Positions 35,763 to 47,970 of a DNA stretch of 64,000 nt are shown piece after piece. Made by a program: the position numbers and the translations under genes. This DNA is from Coriolopsis trogii. Taxonomy: Eukaryota > Basidiomycota > Agaricomycetes > Polyporales > Polyporaceae. The stretch is taken from contig JAHYIO010000006.1 in the NCBI GenBank assembly GCA_020543525.1, positions 372,001 to 436,000 of the forward strand. The letters are read 5' to 3'. The notes beneath the pieces were generated by a model that was given only the letters and a program-made list of their open reading frames with translations, had not been told where the DNA came from and searched no databases. Each line of letters begins with the position of its first letter. Position 1 is the stretch's first letter.

Positions 35763-38219
35763 CTATGTAGTCAAGCTCTGCTGACTCCTGAGGACCCGCG
35801 CCTTGCGTTGCTCGAACGTCTCGCCCGCGAATTGCGGCTCCTCCTTGACCTCGACCTTGTACTTGGATATGATTAGCGACAGCACAGCGACGCCCTCCGT
35901 CTCCGCGAACCCGCGCCCGATGCATCCGCGCGGGCCACCGCTGAAGGGCAGGAACGCGTCGCGCGTGTAGTTGCCTAGGAAGCGGGTGGGCTTGAACGAC
36001 TCGGGTTCGTGCCAGTAGCGGGCTACGGAGTCATGCGGTCCGCCGCAGTCACAAAGACAATCGTCCGTCAGAAGGGCGTTCCATTAGGGTACGGTGCGCG
36101 AGAAGAGGGGAAGAGACTCACGGTTGTTGTGCAACGAGTGCGTGCAGATGAAGACGTACGAATCGCGGGGGACGGGGATTGTGGCCTTCTCGCCTGCCGC
36201 GTTCGTGACAGTCCACGTAGTGTCCTCCGCGCTCCGCTTCGGGATCGTGACGACGGGCGGGAACAAGCGAAGAGCCTCGTTCATCACGCTACGAAGGCGG
36301 ATATGTCCCCTCAGCGATTAATTGTCAATCAATAACGGGTTGCAGGCACGTACGCGAGTGCATACGAGAGCGAGGCGAAATCATCGTATGTCTATAACAG
36401 GTATCAGCACAGAATTGGGCGTGCCGATTGAGGTACGTACAGGGTTTCTGCCAGTAGGGAGGACGGATTTGATGTTCTGGTAGAACAACTCTTGCTCGTC
36501 CGGATACAGTGCCAGGAGAATGAAAGCGTATGCCAGAGAGTGCGCAGTTGTCTATGGACTCGTGCATGTGAATATCGTTCACAAACGTAGGTTACATAGC
36601 TGTCCTACCTCATAACCTGCCACGAGGAACAGGAACACATTCCCTGCGGTCGCCTTGATGAGCACGACAAAATGCGTTATGTCTAGGAGTCTGGTGCTTA
36701 CCGATGACTTTGTCGTCGCTCAACTTCGCTTGGCTATCCGTCTCCAGATCGTTTGCGTCGAGTAGGTTGTTGAACAAGTCGTTTCGCTCTTCTTTGAGTT
36801 TTTCATGACGCCGCAGCGAAATCATTTCCTTGAGGTATTCCTGTAGGACATTGCGATGGGCCACGCCATTCAGATGGAATATCAATACATTGCTGTGCGA
36901 CTCACGTCAAGTTCGTCGGAAGCCCTCATGAAGTATCGCATCCCAGGGGTACCCCAGCGCAGCATCCAATTCGGGAAGATTATCTTCAGCAAGAGCCTAT
37001 GCGACACTTCTTGAAGTGCATCCTGCATACACAATGTTAGTCGTATATCTACATACGGGTAGCACCTCTTCATATACCTTGAAAGTCATGGAATGTCCAG
37101 GAGGCGTAATCTCGTCTTCGCTCCAAGAGATTTTCCGTCCAAATCCGGCAGCACCAATGACAAGCAGCGTGATCTTCGCGAAGCCACCCCGCCGGCTGTC
37201 AGACCCACGCCTGCGATCGTCGCGAGAAGGAGTCCCAAGCTCACCGGAACAGTTAGGTCCAAGATATGATCGACCTCCACGACCTCGTTATCACCCCAGA
37301 CGTTCTGGAAGACGTCTTCAAGAATGCCGACCGTCTCGTCCCATACGAGCCTGTTGTTTTTCTACAGCAAGAGATGTGGACGTGTGTCAGACTCAGGTCG
37401 GACCAAGCTTGGGAACGGTCGAAGTTTTCCCAGGGACGCACCTCTGAGAAGGCCGGAGCCGTGATCTTGCGCTGACGCTTCCACTCTTCGCCTTCCGTTA
37501 CCAAGATGTTCGACCCGAACGTCGCGAGAAGGTCGTATTGGTCCGTAGCTTTGGGATAGCGCGCGCGTGCGCCTGTGACGTCCTGTTGGTATCAAGTTCT
37601 GTCAGCCTCTGTCCCATTAGGATGGTATCCGGCTATTCATGGGGGCGCACCTTGACAATTGCAGGGTCGGCGATGTAGAAGGTCGTTTCAGCACGGGAAA
37701 GTACGTTGACCTGCGAATGAAAAGCGTCACTGTCAGCGGCCACAATCTTAGGGGTCATGTTGAAGGCAAAACGCAGCACAAAATCTCCACGTCTCGTCGT
37801 AGGCTGTCCTCTCGATTTACAAGCCGAAAGAGAGGGAGAATCCTGACAGACTAGACCGACGTACAGCAGAGAGTACATCCCAGCCCATGTCTGCAAAGTC
37901 CTTGTGCTTCGTAACGAAGCTCCATTGTGGTCCCGGCGATACGCCTCGCAACCTGAAGGGAAAGAAGAGAAAGCGGTCGGACAGGATTGTCCTGAAGCCC
38001 GGCCAGTCGCTGAAACGCAAACGCAGTCAGTGATAGTTCCCGAAAGGGCTCAAGCCCGCGGAGGACAACACGATGGCGGAGCCGGACAGGGGACTTAGTA
38101 CGGTGCCGGATAACGCACTTGATCAAGTGGATCGCCTTCTGGTAATCGACGAACTTCTTGACAAGGAGGAATATGACGAAGACACCGGTGAGGATCGCCA
38201 GCTGGTTGCTCTCGAACAT
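35763..38219 (-). CDS. Cytochrome P450, tandem copy A
   Basis: Thirteen exons on the minus strand total 1527 nt (508 residues). Coding blocks are 38219-38119, 38009-37865, 37710-37651, 37582-37442, 37361-37245, 37173-37078, 37022-36906, 36840-36702, 36643-36609, 36551-36441, 36391-36354, 36288-36122 and 36022-35763. An N-terminal anchor (LAILTGVFVIFLLVKKFVDY) is followed by GEEWKRQRKITAPAFSE (C-helix W-x-x-x-R). The I-helix is FLVAGYETTAHS, the K-helix is NEALRLFPP, and the haem loop is FLPFSGGPRGCIGRGFAETE with Cys near 456. All key residues are present. Intron 5 ends in AAG where copy B has CAG. It lies head-to-tail with copy B, so both arose by tandem duplication. The substrate is unknown. 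Confidence 0.93.
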
Positions 38220-38935
38220 GTTGCTCGCGCAGGGATGTTGGAGAAGATGCGAGGGATGATACTAGGGGGATAGACACAGTGTCAGTGACCGTTTGTCGGG
38301 CGGACAGTCGAAGATGGCTAGGCATTTTCACCAATCTAGTAGCACGCTCGGTGGGAACTCGGAGTCCATGACATATGGAGGCGACTCCGGGTGTTGAGCT
38401 TAAATGAAGTCGGGTCTTCACAACGAGGGTTCAACCCATCACTTCCAAAGGCAAAGTTAGCGGGCAGGACGCCTTCGAAGGAGGAGGAGAGCTAAGTCAT
38501 CGGAGAGACTAAGCCGATTGCGTAGTGAGAAGGCTACTGTCCACATGATGGAAGAGCGAGCTTGTTAACGGGACCTATTTCATGTCATACAGAGCACTCG
38601 CATGTGATTGTTGACATGCCTCACAAGGATTACTTCCCTGCAGTACTCTCTGTTTTGTCCTTGATAAGACTTCACCTGACATCATGTCTGATATCATCGT
38701 CACATTCAGTCCTGCACGTCTACAAACAGCGAGCTGAACAAACAGGGTCCAAGGGTGACAACACAACGTACACTTATCTATCGAACCGACAAGAGGGCAC
38801 TCCAGCCCTGTCTAGAATAGCCTAGTCATGATCATACAAGCTATCACCGGCGCCTGAAGACCAGCGGTGCACGTTCCGGGCTACATCGCCGTCAATATCC
38901 CACTTGTCAGAGAGGGGAATGCAACACGGGACTCA
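38220..38935. other. Spacer between the tandem P450 genes
   Basis: 716 bases contain the 3' flank of copy B and the promoter of copy A. No gene relic is recognised. Confidence 0.4.
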
Positions 38936-41305
38936 CTAGACGGTCAGGCTATGCTGGCTCTTCAGCAGCCGCGCCTTACGCTGCTCGAATGTCTCGCCCC
39001 TGAACTGCGGCTCATCCTTGACCTCGACCTTGTACTTGGATATGATGAGCGAAAGGACGGCAACACCCTCCGTCTCCGCGAACCCACGCCCGATGCACCC
39101 GCGCGGCCCGCCGCTGAAAGGCAGGAATGCGTCACGCGGGTAGTTTCCGAGGAAACGGGCGGGCTTGAATGACTCCGGGTCATCCCAATAGCGGGCTAAC
39201 GGGTTCGTACGAGGGGTAGTGAAGCAATCAGCAAGCGTTCGATACCTCTCGATGGAAGGAGCATGAGCTCACGGTTGAAGTGTAGTGAAGGTGTGCAGAT
39301 AGCGATGTACGAGCCACGAGGAACAGGGACTGTGGTCTTCTCGCCAGCCGTATTTGTGACATTCCATGCCGTGTCTTCGACGCTCGACTTGGGGATGTTG
39401 ACGACGGGTGGGAACCAGCGCAGAGCTTCATTCATGACCCTAAGGACAGCAAGGCCAGGTCAGTATATTAGACGCGGTCAAGCGGTTGCCACATACGCCA
39501 TTGCATAGGATAGAGAAGCGAAGTCATCGTACGTCTGCAAGGACAGAAGTGAGATATGTGTCGGTCATACGAAGGGAGCATGACGCACAGGGTTCCTACC
39601 AGTAGGCAGGACGGACTTGATGTTCTGGTAGAACGCCTCTTGCTCTTCTGGGAACAGAGCTAGCAGGATGAAGGCGTATGCCAGGGTATGTGCAGTGGTC
39701 TATTCTGCCTGTCAGTCGCTGACTTCTTGACACCCATGTATGGCGGCTACGTCACCTCATATCCTGCAACAAGGAAGAGGAAGACATTTCCTGTTGGTTG
39801 AAGCGTCGGAAATAACCCAAATTATGATGCAGAGAACTCGAAGTCTCACCGATGACCTTGTCGTCGGATAACTTGGCGTCACTATCCGTTTCCAACTCAT
39901 TGGCATCCAGAAGATTAGTGAACAAGTCGCTGCGCTCCTCCTTGTACTCCGCGCTGCGGCGCGCATGAACCATTTCCTTCAGGTATATCTATGATTGATG
40001 TGAGCAGGCATCTCAAAGGCCGGAATATGACAAGATTTCACATCAAGCTCTTCGTATGCCTGCAAGAAGTATCGCATCTGAGCAGTACCCCAGCGCAGCA
40101 TCCATTCGGGGAAGATAAGCTTGAGGAAAAGCCTATGAGACACTTCATGTAGTGCGTCCTGCGCACAGTTTCGTGAATCATCTTCCCCCAAAGGTCTAGC
40201 CTGACTAACAGACCTTGAACGTCAAGGTGTGTCCTGGAGGTGCGATCTTATCCTCGTTCCACGATAGCTTGCGACCGAATCCGGCACTTCCAATGACAAG
40301 AAGCGTGATCTGCCAAAATTATCGCGGCTTTGAGAACGCAGCTCAGGTTCCTGTGAGAGTCGGAGGCTCACCGGAACTGTCAGGTCCATGATATGGTCGA
40401 TGTCTACCACATCCTTATCTCCCCATACGTTCTGGAAGACGTCTTCGAGAATCCCGACTGTCTCGTCCCAAACGAGTCGGTTGTTTTTCTTAGACAGCGT
40501 GACATGTGCGAGGTGAGCTTTGCGATGACGTGCATGTACCCCAGTAGCACACGCACCTCAGAGAAGGCGGGAGCGGTGATCTTGCGCTGACGCTTCCACT
40601 CTTCGCCCTCCGTCACGAGGATGTTCGACCCGAAAGTCGCGAGGATGTCGTACGCTTCCAGGGGTTTGGGATAGCGTGCTCGTGCGCCGATGATCTCCTG
40701 TACACATACGTCGGCCAGCCGTCTCAAGGAGAGGGCGCACGGTGCATGATTATATGCGCACCTTGATCACTGTGGGGTCGGCGAGATAGAATGTCACCCC
40801 GGCTTTGGGGAAGGCATTGACCTGAAGAATAAGCGCTGGTAAGTGGCCGCATTGATCTCGAACGCAAAGCTCCGGGAGTCGGCAGCGCACGAGAAGCATA
40901 TCCTTGCGGAGGCATGGGTCTCGTGTTGTCGAGGGAAAAACAGTGGGTGACTGCGCCCAGAAATCGACCACTCACTGCAGAAATTACGTCGTAGCCCGCC
41001 TCCGCGAAAGGCTCATGTTTCGCATAGAAACTCCACTGTGGTCCCGGACTGATCCCCCGAGCTCGGAAGGGGAAGAAGAGGAAACGATCCGCAAAGAGAG
41101 TCCTGAAACCTGGCCAGTTGCTGTTGGTGACAGTGAGCGTTACGGTTGGAAAGGGAGGAGCGGGTCGGAGAGAGCGCGAGCGCTTAAGACAGGCAGTGAC
41201 GCACTTCACCGAGCGGACCGCATTCTGGAATGCGACGAGTTTCTGGACCAGATAGAACACAGACAACACCCCGAGGAGGACAGCGATCTGGTTGCTCTCG
41301 AGCAT
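38936..41305 (-). CDS. Cytochrome P450, tandem copy B
   Basis: This close paralogue of the P450 at 35763-38219 keeps the same exon pattern. Its start is MLESNQIAVLLGVLSVFYLV at 41305 and its stop is at 38936-38938 after LLKSQHSLTV. Diagnostic blocks are NWPGFRTLFADRFLFFPFRA, GEEWKRQRKITAPAFSE, RLVWDETVGILEDVFQNVWG, FLVAGYETTAHT, NEALRWFPP and the haem loop SGGPRGCIGRGFAETEG. No stop or frameshift was met in the exons I traced. The intron before KNNRLVWDE ends in AAG (ctt at 40489-40491), where copy A uses TAG. An ER-anchored, reductase-dependent monooxygenase is expected. A difference in substrate between the two copies is possible but not shown. Confidence 0.9.
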
Positions 41306-41890
41306 GGCGACTGCGGCAAGGGAGTGGTGGAGGGTCGAAGGCGAGATAGAGAGCGTTGGCGCACTGTCGCGCGGAGACAGAGGGCAGTTCGGAATCAATA
41401 TCACAACACCTGTGGGAACACCGTCCTTCACAACATACCGCGCCTCCCATGTTTGAGCTTCTCTGAGCTTCAAATCCTCGGTGTGCGCATGCAACTCGGT
41501 TCTGGACCACTAGACCTGCTCTCGTCGCTTCATCTTACACCCACTTACTCGCACACGTGAGCGAGCACAACCGGGAGGCTATGTAGATCACATGGCATAC
41601 CTTCAATATTCGAAGACAGCGGATGGTGGATAGGACCGGTGAGGTCAGCAAGAGATGCTACATTACGGAGACGCTACGTGAAGTAGCGATGCAATCACCG
41701 AAAGCGACACGAATATCAAGAGATGCCGAAAGCGAGGAGCCAAGAGATAACGCATGGAAACACAGAACAAAGGCAAAGCGGACACGGGCGAGAGAGCTCC
41801 GACCACAACAAGATGAGAGGCTAGGGTATTTAGGTGTGGATTGTGGATAGAATATCGGAGTGGAAAATAGAATGGGAGAAGGGAGACTGT
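41306..41890. other. Intergenic
   Basis: This contains the promoter of P450 copy B and the 3' flank of the PHD-chromo gene, both on the minus strand. Nothing else is recognised. Confidence 0.4.
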
Positions 41891-44809
41891 TCACTTCCAT
41901 CTCCAGTCACTCCAGCCAGCGGCAGCGGCCTCATTGAGCAAGACCATCTCGCCATGTTTGTCGAGATTCTTGCCCTCGATCTGGGCGGCCTGCTCGAACT
42001 CCTCGATGATACGGCTACACTCGCCGAGATGTTCGTTCGCCGACCAAGACGCCTCGTCCGCCTTATATCTACCGTGTGGCGAGAGCCGTCAGTACGTGCC
42101 CAATATGATCGCCAGCTCAGACCGTTGACGTACCCATCCCACTTCACGAGCCACATGAACTCGGTCGGCTGAGCGACGTTAGCGTCGTACATTGCTTCGT
42201 AAGGGCGCCGTCCAATAATGCGCTCCACAAAGTACTCGTCCGTGTCTTCCGCCGCTCCCGGATGGTCACAATCCGGCCGCAGACACGCCGCAGCCTGGAA
42301 GCGTATGCTCCTGCGTTGTTCGCCTGTATCGCCAGATTCGGATGAATTACGACCAATCATAGAGGAAATACTGGGCTCACAGATTTCTCTGGTGAATCGA
42401 TCAATCGTAAGCATATGAGCAGAACATGAGGGTGTTATCCGTCCACGCACGGTGATGACTCGCATGGCGGACACACGAATTCCGCCTCTGGCTCAAGGCG
42501 GGGGTCGTCGGGTAGAAGGCCGACGCATCCAAAGTGATACCAGCCTTCGCATCTGCAAGTACAACAGAAAATCACAAAATCAGCATACAAGCTCAAGACC
42601 CTAACACAGATGTACGCACAGATCACATTGGACAAACTGCAAAACGCGACCAGACATCGCATCAACTCCGCAGTCGTCACAAGATAGCTCAAGGGTAGAC
42701 GCACCTCGCGATGCTCGGCCCCGTGTATCTTGACCGGCCACTGGCAATCCGTCCCGATCTGCGGAGGCGAATATTTCTTTTTCTCGTCCTTCTTCTCTTT
42801 CTTCTCTTGCTTTATCACCACGTTCACCACCTCTTGGACAGGCTTGTTCACCAATTGCGACTTACGCTTCACACCCTCCGAGGAAACGCCTGCCCGCGCC
42901 CCGGTCTTGTTCGTTCCATTGCCTTTCTTCCGTCCTCTGCGAGCGTTCGCGGAGGTAGCTGCAGTGGCGGAGGCAGAGGCCGAGGCGGATGTCCCGACGT
43001 CCAGCTCTGGTATCTCCGCGAGCGTCTTGCGTCTCTTTGCAGGCCGTTGCGCGCTCCTCCCCGCTGGTCGCTTCATTTCCACTTTGACGGGTGCGCTCGC
43101 AGAAGCTTTGCCTTTCCCGGCGCGCCAGACGCTCTCCTGCACCTCCTGCACCTCATCCGCCGCGTCTCCCTGGATCGAAGACACCTCCAAGATGGACGAG
43201 GGCACGTCCGGCAACGCAGACAAGGCTACTTCTGACAGCGCAGATGACGACATGGACGACAGCGGCGACAAGGGCGGAGAACGCGGGACGGGCGGCGCAG
43301 CCTCTCGGGGTGGGGTGGGGGCGCTCGATATGGAAGAGGAGGACCGAGAACCTGACGCAACGGGGAGCGGGACGTGGACGATGCTCCTCGCAGGAGACAG
43401 TCGTCGAGGTGAGGTACCGCTTGGAGCAAAGATGCCTGTTCGGAACGGAACAGGTGGTGAAAGGCGTGAAGTGTGGTCGACAAGAGGTGGTGCAGGCGGA
43501 TTAGACTCCGAAGCCTGGCTCGGCGCTGGAGGTACCGGTGGGACCGCGGGGACAGGAGATACTGCATGACGTCTCGGCAGTAAGACTGGTGGCTGAGGCG
43601 GTAGGGGTCGAGCAGGGGGAGGCATGTTTCGCGACGCTGGCATGGGTGACGAAAGGCGGTTCCGTACGTCTTCCATATCGTCCCCTAGAGATTCCGCGAC
43701 CTCATGTTCATCGTAGACGGAACTACCTCGTCTGTTGATAGTGGTCAATGCGCGCACGAGTGAAGCGCGACTAGTCCCCACAGGAGTGGGAGGCACAGAA
43801 GGACCTCTGCCGAGACTTCCAGAGGTACTTTCTGTTATCAAGTACCATGAGAACAAAGACTATTAGTGCGTGCATGTACTCACCAGTGTCGTCGTCCCTT
43901 GGACTCCACGAAGCTGGCGCGAGACGTTGGCCTGTATACGCCGACGTGCTCAGAGGCAATGGCATCTCTACGCGAGTTTATTTGATCGTCCATGCCAAAT
44001 TGAAAACCCACGAATGTCTTACCTTGAGGGGGCTCAGGACAAGGGATAGGTACAGTCTGAGTCGCCGTCGACTCCCTGAGCGGGGTACTCGACCGTGCTT
44101 CAACCCCAACCTCAAGCCTCGACGATCCCGCTTCTACGAGTCGCGGAGATAGAAGTAGATCCACCGCATCGATGCCAACATCTGCGGTAGAGCGAAGTCG
44201 AGGACTGGTGTTTACAGCGACGTCGTGACGGACAGTGGAAGGCCGGGCAGCATCAGGATCGCTCACGGTCTCGGACAGCTCCAATACGACACGTTCCAGT
44301 TGCTCGATGCGATTGAGAACGGTAGGCTTCGCGTCTTCGGAGAACGCGGCGTCGGGATCCCCGAGGATGTTCTCAATTCTCTCGGACTTGACCAGCACCG
44401 CCCTGGTGGCCTGTTTCACAAGATTGAACAGGCTATCCGAACCCTCTTTAGACTCTCGACGGGACGTGTCAGCCAGCCCCACAATGCGTTCAAACCATTC
44501 ATTTGCCTCTTTCGTTTCCTGTCGCGTTGTCTTTATCATCTCGAGCTGCTCCGATGCCGTCTTGCTCAGAGAGCCAAGAGCAATCTCGATTTGGTGGAAG
44601 CGAGCCGATGTATGCGCCTCAAGTTTTTCTAGAGAGGCCGCAAAAGTGAGTGCAACCTCTTGAAACGGGGTCGGGTCGTACGGGGGGAAACGCTGGGGGT
44701 CGGCCGCCATATGAATCTGATGATGCTGCGGTGGTCGTGGCGGGGGGCCAGCAGGAGCCAGCCTCAACTGTTGCGCTTGATAGGATTGATGAACGTGATA
44801 CGGATTCAT
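41891..44809 (-). CDS. Chromatin protein with coiled coil, PHD-type zinc finger and chromodomain
   Basis: Six exons (44809-43884, 43827-42705, 42636-42620, 42552-42451, 42388-42134, 42068-41891) give 866 residues. Residues about 45-150 form heptad-like helices (FAASLEKLEAHTSARFHQIE). A long Pro/Ser-rich region and a basic stretch (KRPAGRSAQRPAKRRK) follow. A PHD-type finger spans about 680-720: FVQCDLCEGWYHFGCVGLLP to FVCPPC. The chromodomain follows with DEYFVERIIGRRP, FMWLVKWDGYKADEASWSAN and a C-terminal helix CSRIIEEFEQAAQIEG. A methyl-histone reader bound to chromatin is likely; the ligand is not known. A 17-nt exon supplies the second cysteine pair of the finger. The exon 1/2 acceptor is AAG at either 43828 or 43816. 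ATG 44809 was chosen because upstream frame lacks ATG. Confidence 0.85.
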
Positions 44810-45265
44810 GTACGCAACGCCTTCTCTGAATGCATCAGAGACGCGACGTCTCACATACGGAACCACTACGGGACGGATCACTTACCGATACCTCAGCTGT
44901 CGCTGGCAGCGCTGGCCGATGCCAACCTTTCTCCCTGCAAGCCCGACTGCCAGTCGTGAGTGTGCGGGTAACGCGTGATGTGGGGTTTGTCGAGCGAGAT
45001 AACGCGTAAGTATAGGGAGGAGGTCGAGACAAGGAGAGCGGTGGCGCTAAGGGGGGAACCAAGCCTGCAATACGACGCGAAAACGATGCTACGGCACGGT
45101 CACGTGGCTGCACTGCGGTAGACGGACACCAGGCTGCCACACCCGGCTGTCTTACAGTCAAGTCTGTCCTTGAGATATACAGTATGACAGAAGAGGGCTA
45201 CAAAATATGGACAAGCATTATACAGCGGAGGCGGACATCTATCTGGCGAGCGTACATGCTACCAC
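44810..45265. other. Intergenic
   Basis: This is the promoter of the PHD-chromo gene and the 3' flank of the monooxygenase gene. No feature is recognised. Confidence 0.4.
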
Positions 45266-46800
45266 TTACCCCGTTCGACTCAGAACTCGCCGCATAAATT
45301 CGGCCCATTCCTCGAACGGCTTTTCCCCAGCCCCGACACCGCGCAGCCACTTCTCAGCTTCACCGTCCTCCTCCAGCTGACGGGAGCGGATGCGCAGGAG
45401 GTCTTTCTGTTCGAATATCTCGCGCTCCCATCGAGGAATCCTGTACGTGTCCCCGACGAACTCGTACAGTTCGTCCCGGTAGTCGAACATCTCGTCGAAC
45501 CCAAAGCGGAACCAAGCATCGGCAATCGCGACCTTGTCCCCTCCCTTCTCTGCGTGGAACTTCTCGTACCGCGCTTCGAGCGCACGCGTCTCGCGTTCCA
45601 GGTCCAGTGACTCGGGGTTGGCGAACACTTTGAGTGCGGCCTGGGCCTGCACTTCGGCAAGGGGGAAGGGCGCAACGCGCAGCGGGAGACCAAGAAAGGC
45701 GATACTTGATGGAGGGTAAGAGGTCACGAGGGGGAACAAGTGCTTCACCAGCGGGAAGATGTGGTACGTCGTGTTGTAGAGGACCGACGGAATAGGTGGC
45801 ACCGGGGGTACCTGAGATGGCGTGGTCGGTACGACCTCAGGTTCTGACAGGAAAGGAAAGTTGAACTGGTAGCCAGTCGCAATGACGACATAGTCTATCC
45901 CGCTCTCCGTCGATCCGTCTTCAAAGACAACGGTGCCTGCGTCCGGGTCCAAGTACTCCGTAACGCGACCGCGCTTCTTGAACTTCCCGCCGTTCTCGTC
46001 CTCTGCAGCAACACCGCTGATGGAATGGATGACCTCCGTTGCGAACGGCTGCGTGTCCGAGGCGACATCCTGACCGCTGTACCCTCCACCAACGACGAGG
46101 AGCCGCCTGCCGGTGTAATCCTGTGGGCGTCGGTACCAAGCGGTGTGCGTCACCTTGCCCTTTGCTCTCCACACATCTAGCCCTTTCGTATCCGGAAAAC
46201 GCGGAACGCGAAAATGACCGTTGGAGACTAGAACGAGATCGAAGGGAGTCGTCGTCAAGCCGTCACGGTTGGATGCTGTCACATTCCACTTGGATGTGGA
46301 TGCGTCCCAATGCACGGCGGTGACAGGGCTACTCAGGCGGATGTGAGGGTAGAGATTGAAGTGGTCGGCGTAGTCCTCTAGATACTGCCGGATGGTAGTC
46401 GCAGGAGGGTAAAGGGGCGTGGCTGGCGGGAATGGATACGACATATAGCACATGATAGGGTGCGGAGTGTTCGCCGTGAGGGCCTCATAGAGAGCAGTGA
46501 GAGGCGGATCTTGGTCGGCTGGGGCAGGGTACCTATATGAAAAGCTGTTAATTCTTTGGTTTTCGCGGGGAGTGTACCGATTTACCAGATGCCCCCTATC
46601 TTGTCACGGGCTTCAAAAGCGGTGACTTGCCAAAGTCCTTCCTTGAACTGAGGAGCATCTTTGATTATTTTCAAGGCCCCCAAGCCTACAGGTCCGACGC
46701 CGATCACACAGATATGCTTTTTTGCGAGGTTCTCTGCTGTTGTCTCACCAGACTCTTGTGCGCGATCTGGGGGAACATGATCAGCGAAGGCTCGTTTCAT
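45266..46800 (-). CDS. Flavin-containing monooxygenase
   Basis: Exons 46800-46586 and 46532-45266 give 493 residues. The FAD Rossmann motif is ICVIGVGPVGLGALK (G34-x-G36-x-x-G39), ending with FEARDKIGGIW. The FMO signature region reads KGKVTHTAWYRRP. The NADPH Rossmann motif is LLVVGGGYSGQDVASD, and YVVIATGYQFNFPF is the conserved ATGY segment. Family members oxidise N- or S-containing small molecules, or carry out Baeyer-Villiger-type reactions. The start at 46800 was chosen as the first ATG leaving a short leader; one further upstream would add 24 residues. The stop codon TAA lies inside a perfect donor sequence (GGGTAAGT), so a spliced C-terminal variant is possible. Confidence 0.9.
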
Positions 46801-47970
46801 ACCATCCAGAAGACCTTTCCAGAACCCAGAACATGTGGAGGGGTTCCTGATGGCCAGGACACATAGACTCACCGGAAGAAGAAGATCCCATGATGTAGTG
46901 TTGCTGACTTTCAGGGTGACGCGTAGTCAGTCTATGACTTGCAACGCTGCGTCTGGTCCAGTGCAAACGTTCGCGGTCTGTAAGCTCACCTCCTCCTCTT
47001 ATGCCTTACGAGGAAAGTCTAGACGGCTTGCGCCCGCTGCCAGTGCCACTTTCACGCAACATCTCGGCGTCAGTCACGCCATTTGGACGCCATCGGATCT
47101 CGCACGATAGTGAGAAGTCTGCCCTCCTGCGATAGCTTGGGTTCCGCCCCTGACTGACTGTCATATCGTTGTCTTCGATGACTATCAGACCCAAGTAATC
47201 TTTGTACTTAGGACCGCGCGAGTCGCGTTGGGCCGTTCAACATGGCATTCGGCCGAAGTCTGCGAACAACGTCCAGACAGAGGCGTGTTGCGGGATAGAC
47301 TTAGAGAGAGCGGTGCAATGAGGAGCTACGCACATATACTCCCTACGGACCTTCTTCCTGGATACGCACTGGGGCGATGATGATGGTTAAGCTTCTAAGC
47401 TACTCAGTGATAGGTGTTCAAGACAAGTTCAAGAGATCGCATTTGGGCGCCAAATACTGCCGTTATACGGCATCGACACCGCCACCGACGACACGCTTTT
47501 TTGGTGAAGTCCAACCGCCATGAGGCGCGAATGTGGCGCCACCCGGCCGTTTCGGTCGACTTCAGGTTGTACACAAACTACTAGCACATTAACAAGTAAG
47601 ATGTTTCTGTCAAATTTTGGAATGGCAAGCTCACGGTCACGGCTGTCTCGTCTAGGTTGGGCACTCCGTAAGAGCACTCGGCTAAGTATCAAAGTCGTGA
47701 CTTGTGCAGCAACCTGGGTGGGTCGAAGGTGCTAAGATCGGGGTGGATATCTTCAACAGTGAGTTGGTTAGGATGCGTACTTCACCTTCACATATTTCGG
47801 ACTAACACGAACGTCATGCAGTGCTGCGCCAACAGCTATCTTCTCGCTGGCCACATGCGCTACGTCGGACCTCTTTGAGGCGTATGCGAATACAACCTCT
47901 TCATTCCCATGGCATTGCTATTCTTACATCATTATGCTCTCTTGCTCGTACGGACTATGGGAAGCGAAGC
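46801..47970. promoter_or_regulatory. Divergent intergenic region
   Basis: 1.17 kb lies between the monooxygenase and kinase start codons. Short frames only. The upstream part of the kinase frame (47821-47970) is open without an ATG until 47881, so a longer kinase N-terminus cannot be excluded. Confidence 0.4.

Noticed and set aside
42069..42133. AAG acceptor before the second half of the chromodomain
   Set aside because: A TAG acceptor six bases earlier also keeps phase and gives the better sequence WDGYKADEASW.
42381..42388. 8-nt micro-exon in the PHD-chromo gene (AGAAATCT followed by GTGAGC)
   Set aside because: The following 60 nt are open and in frame, so simple continuation of the exon is the more economical model.
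42730..43569. 279-codon plus-strand frame opposite the PHD-chromo gene
   Set aside because: It is the antisense of a low-complexity Ser/Pro/Ala coding region. The sense strand has domains, correct splicing and a full-length frame.
35763..46800. Secondary-metabolite cluster built from two P450s and a flavin monooxygenase
   Set aside because: No polyketide, peptide or terpene synthase and no transporter lie between or beside them. Unrelated genes separate the P450s from the monooxygenase.
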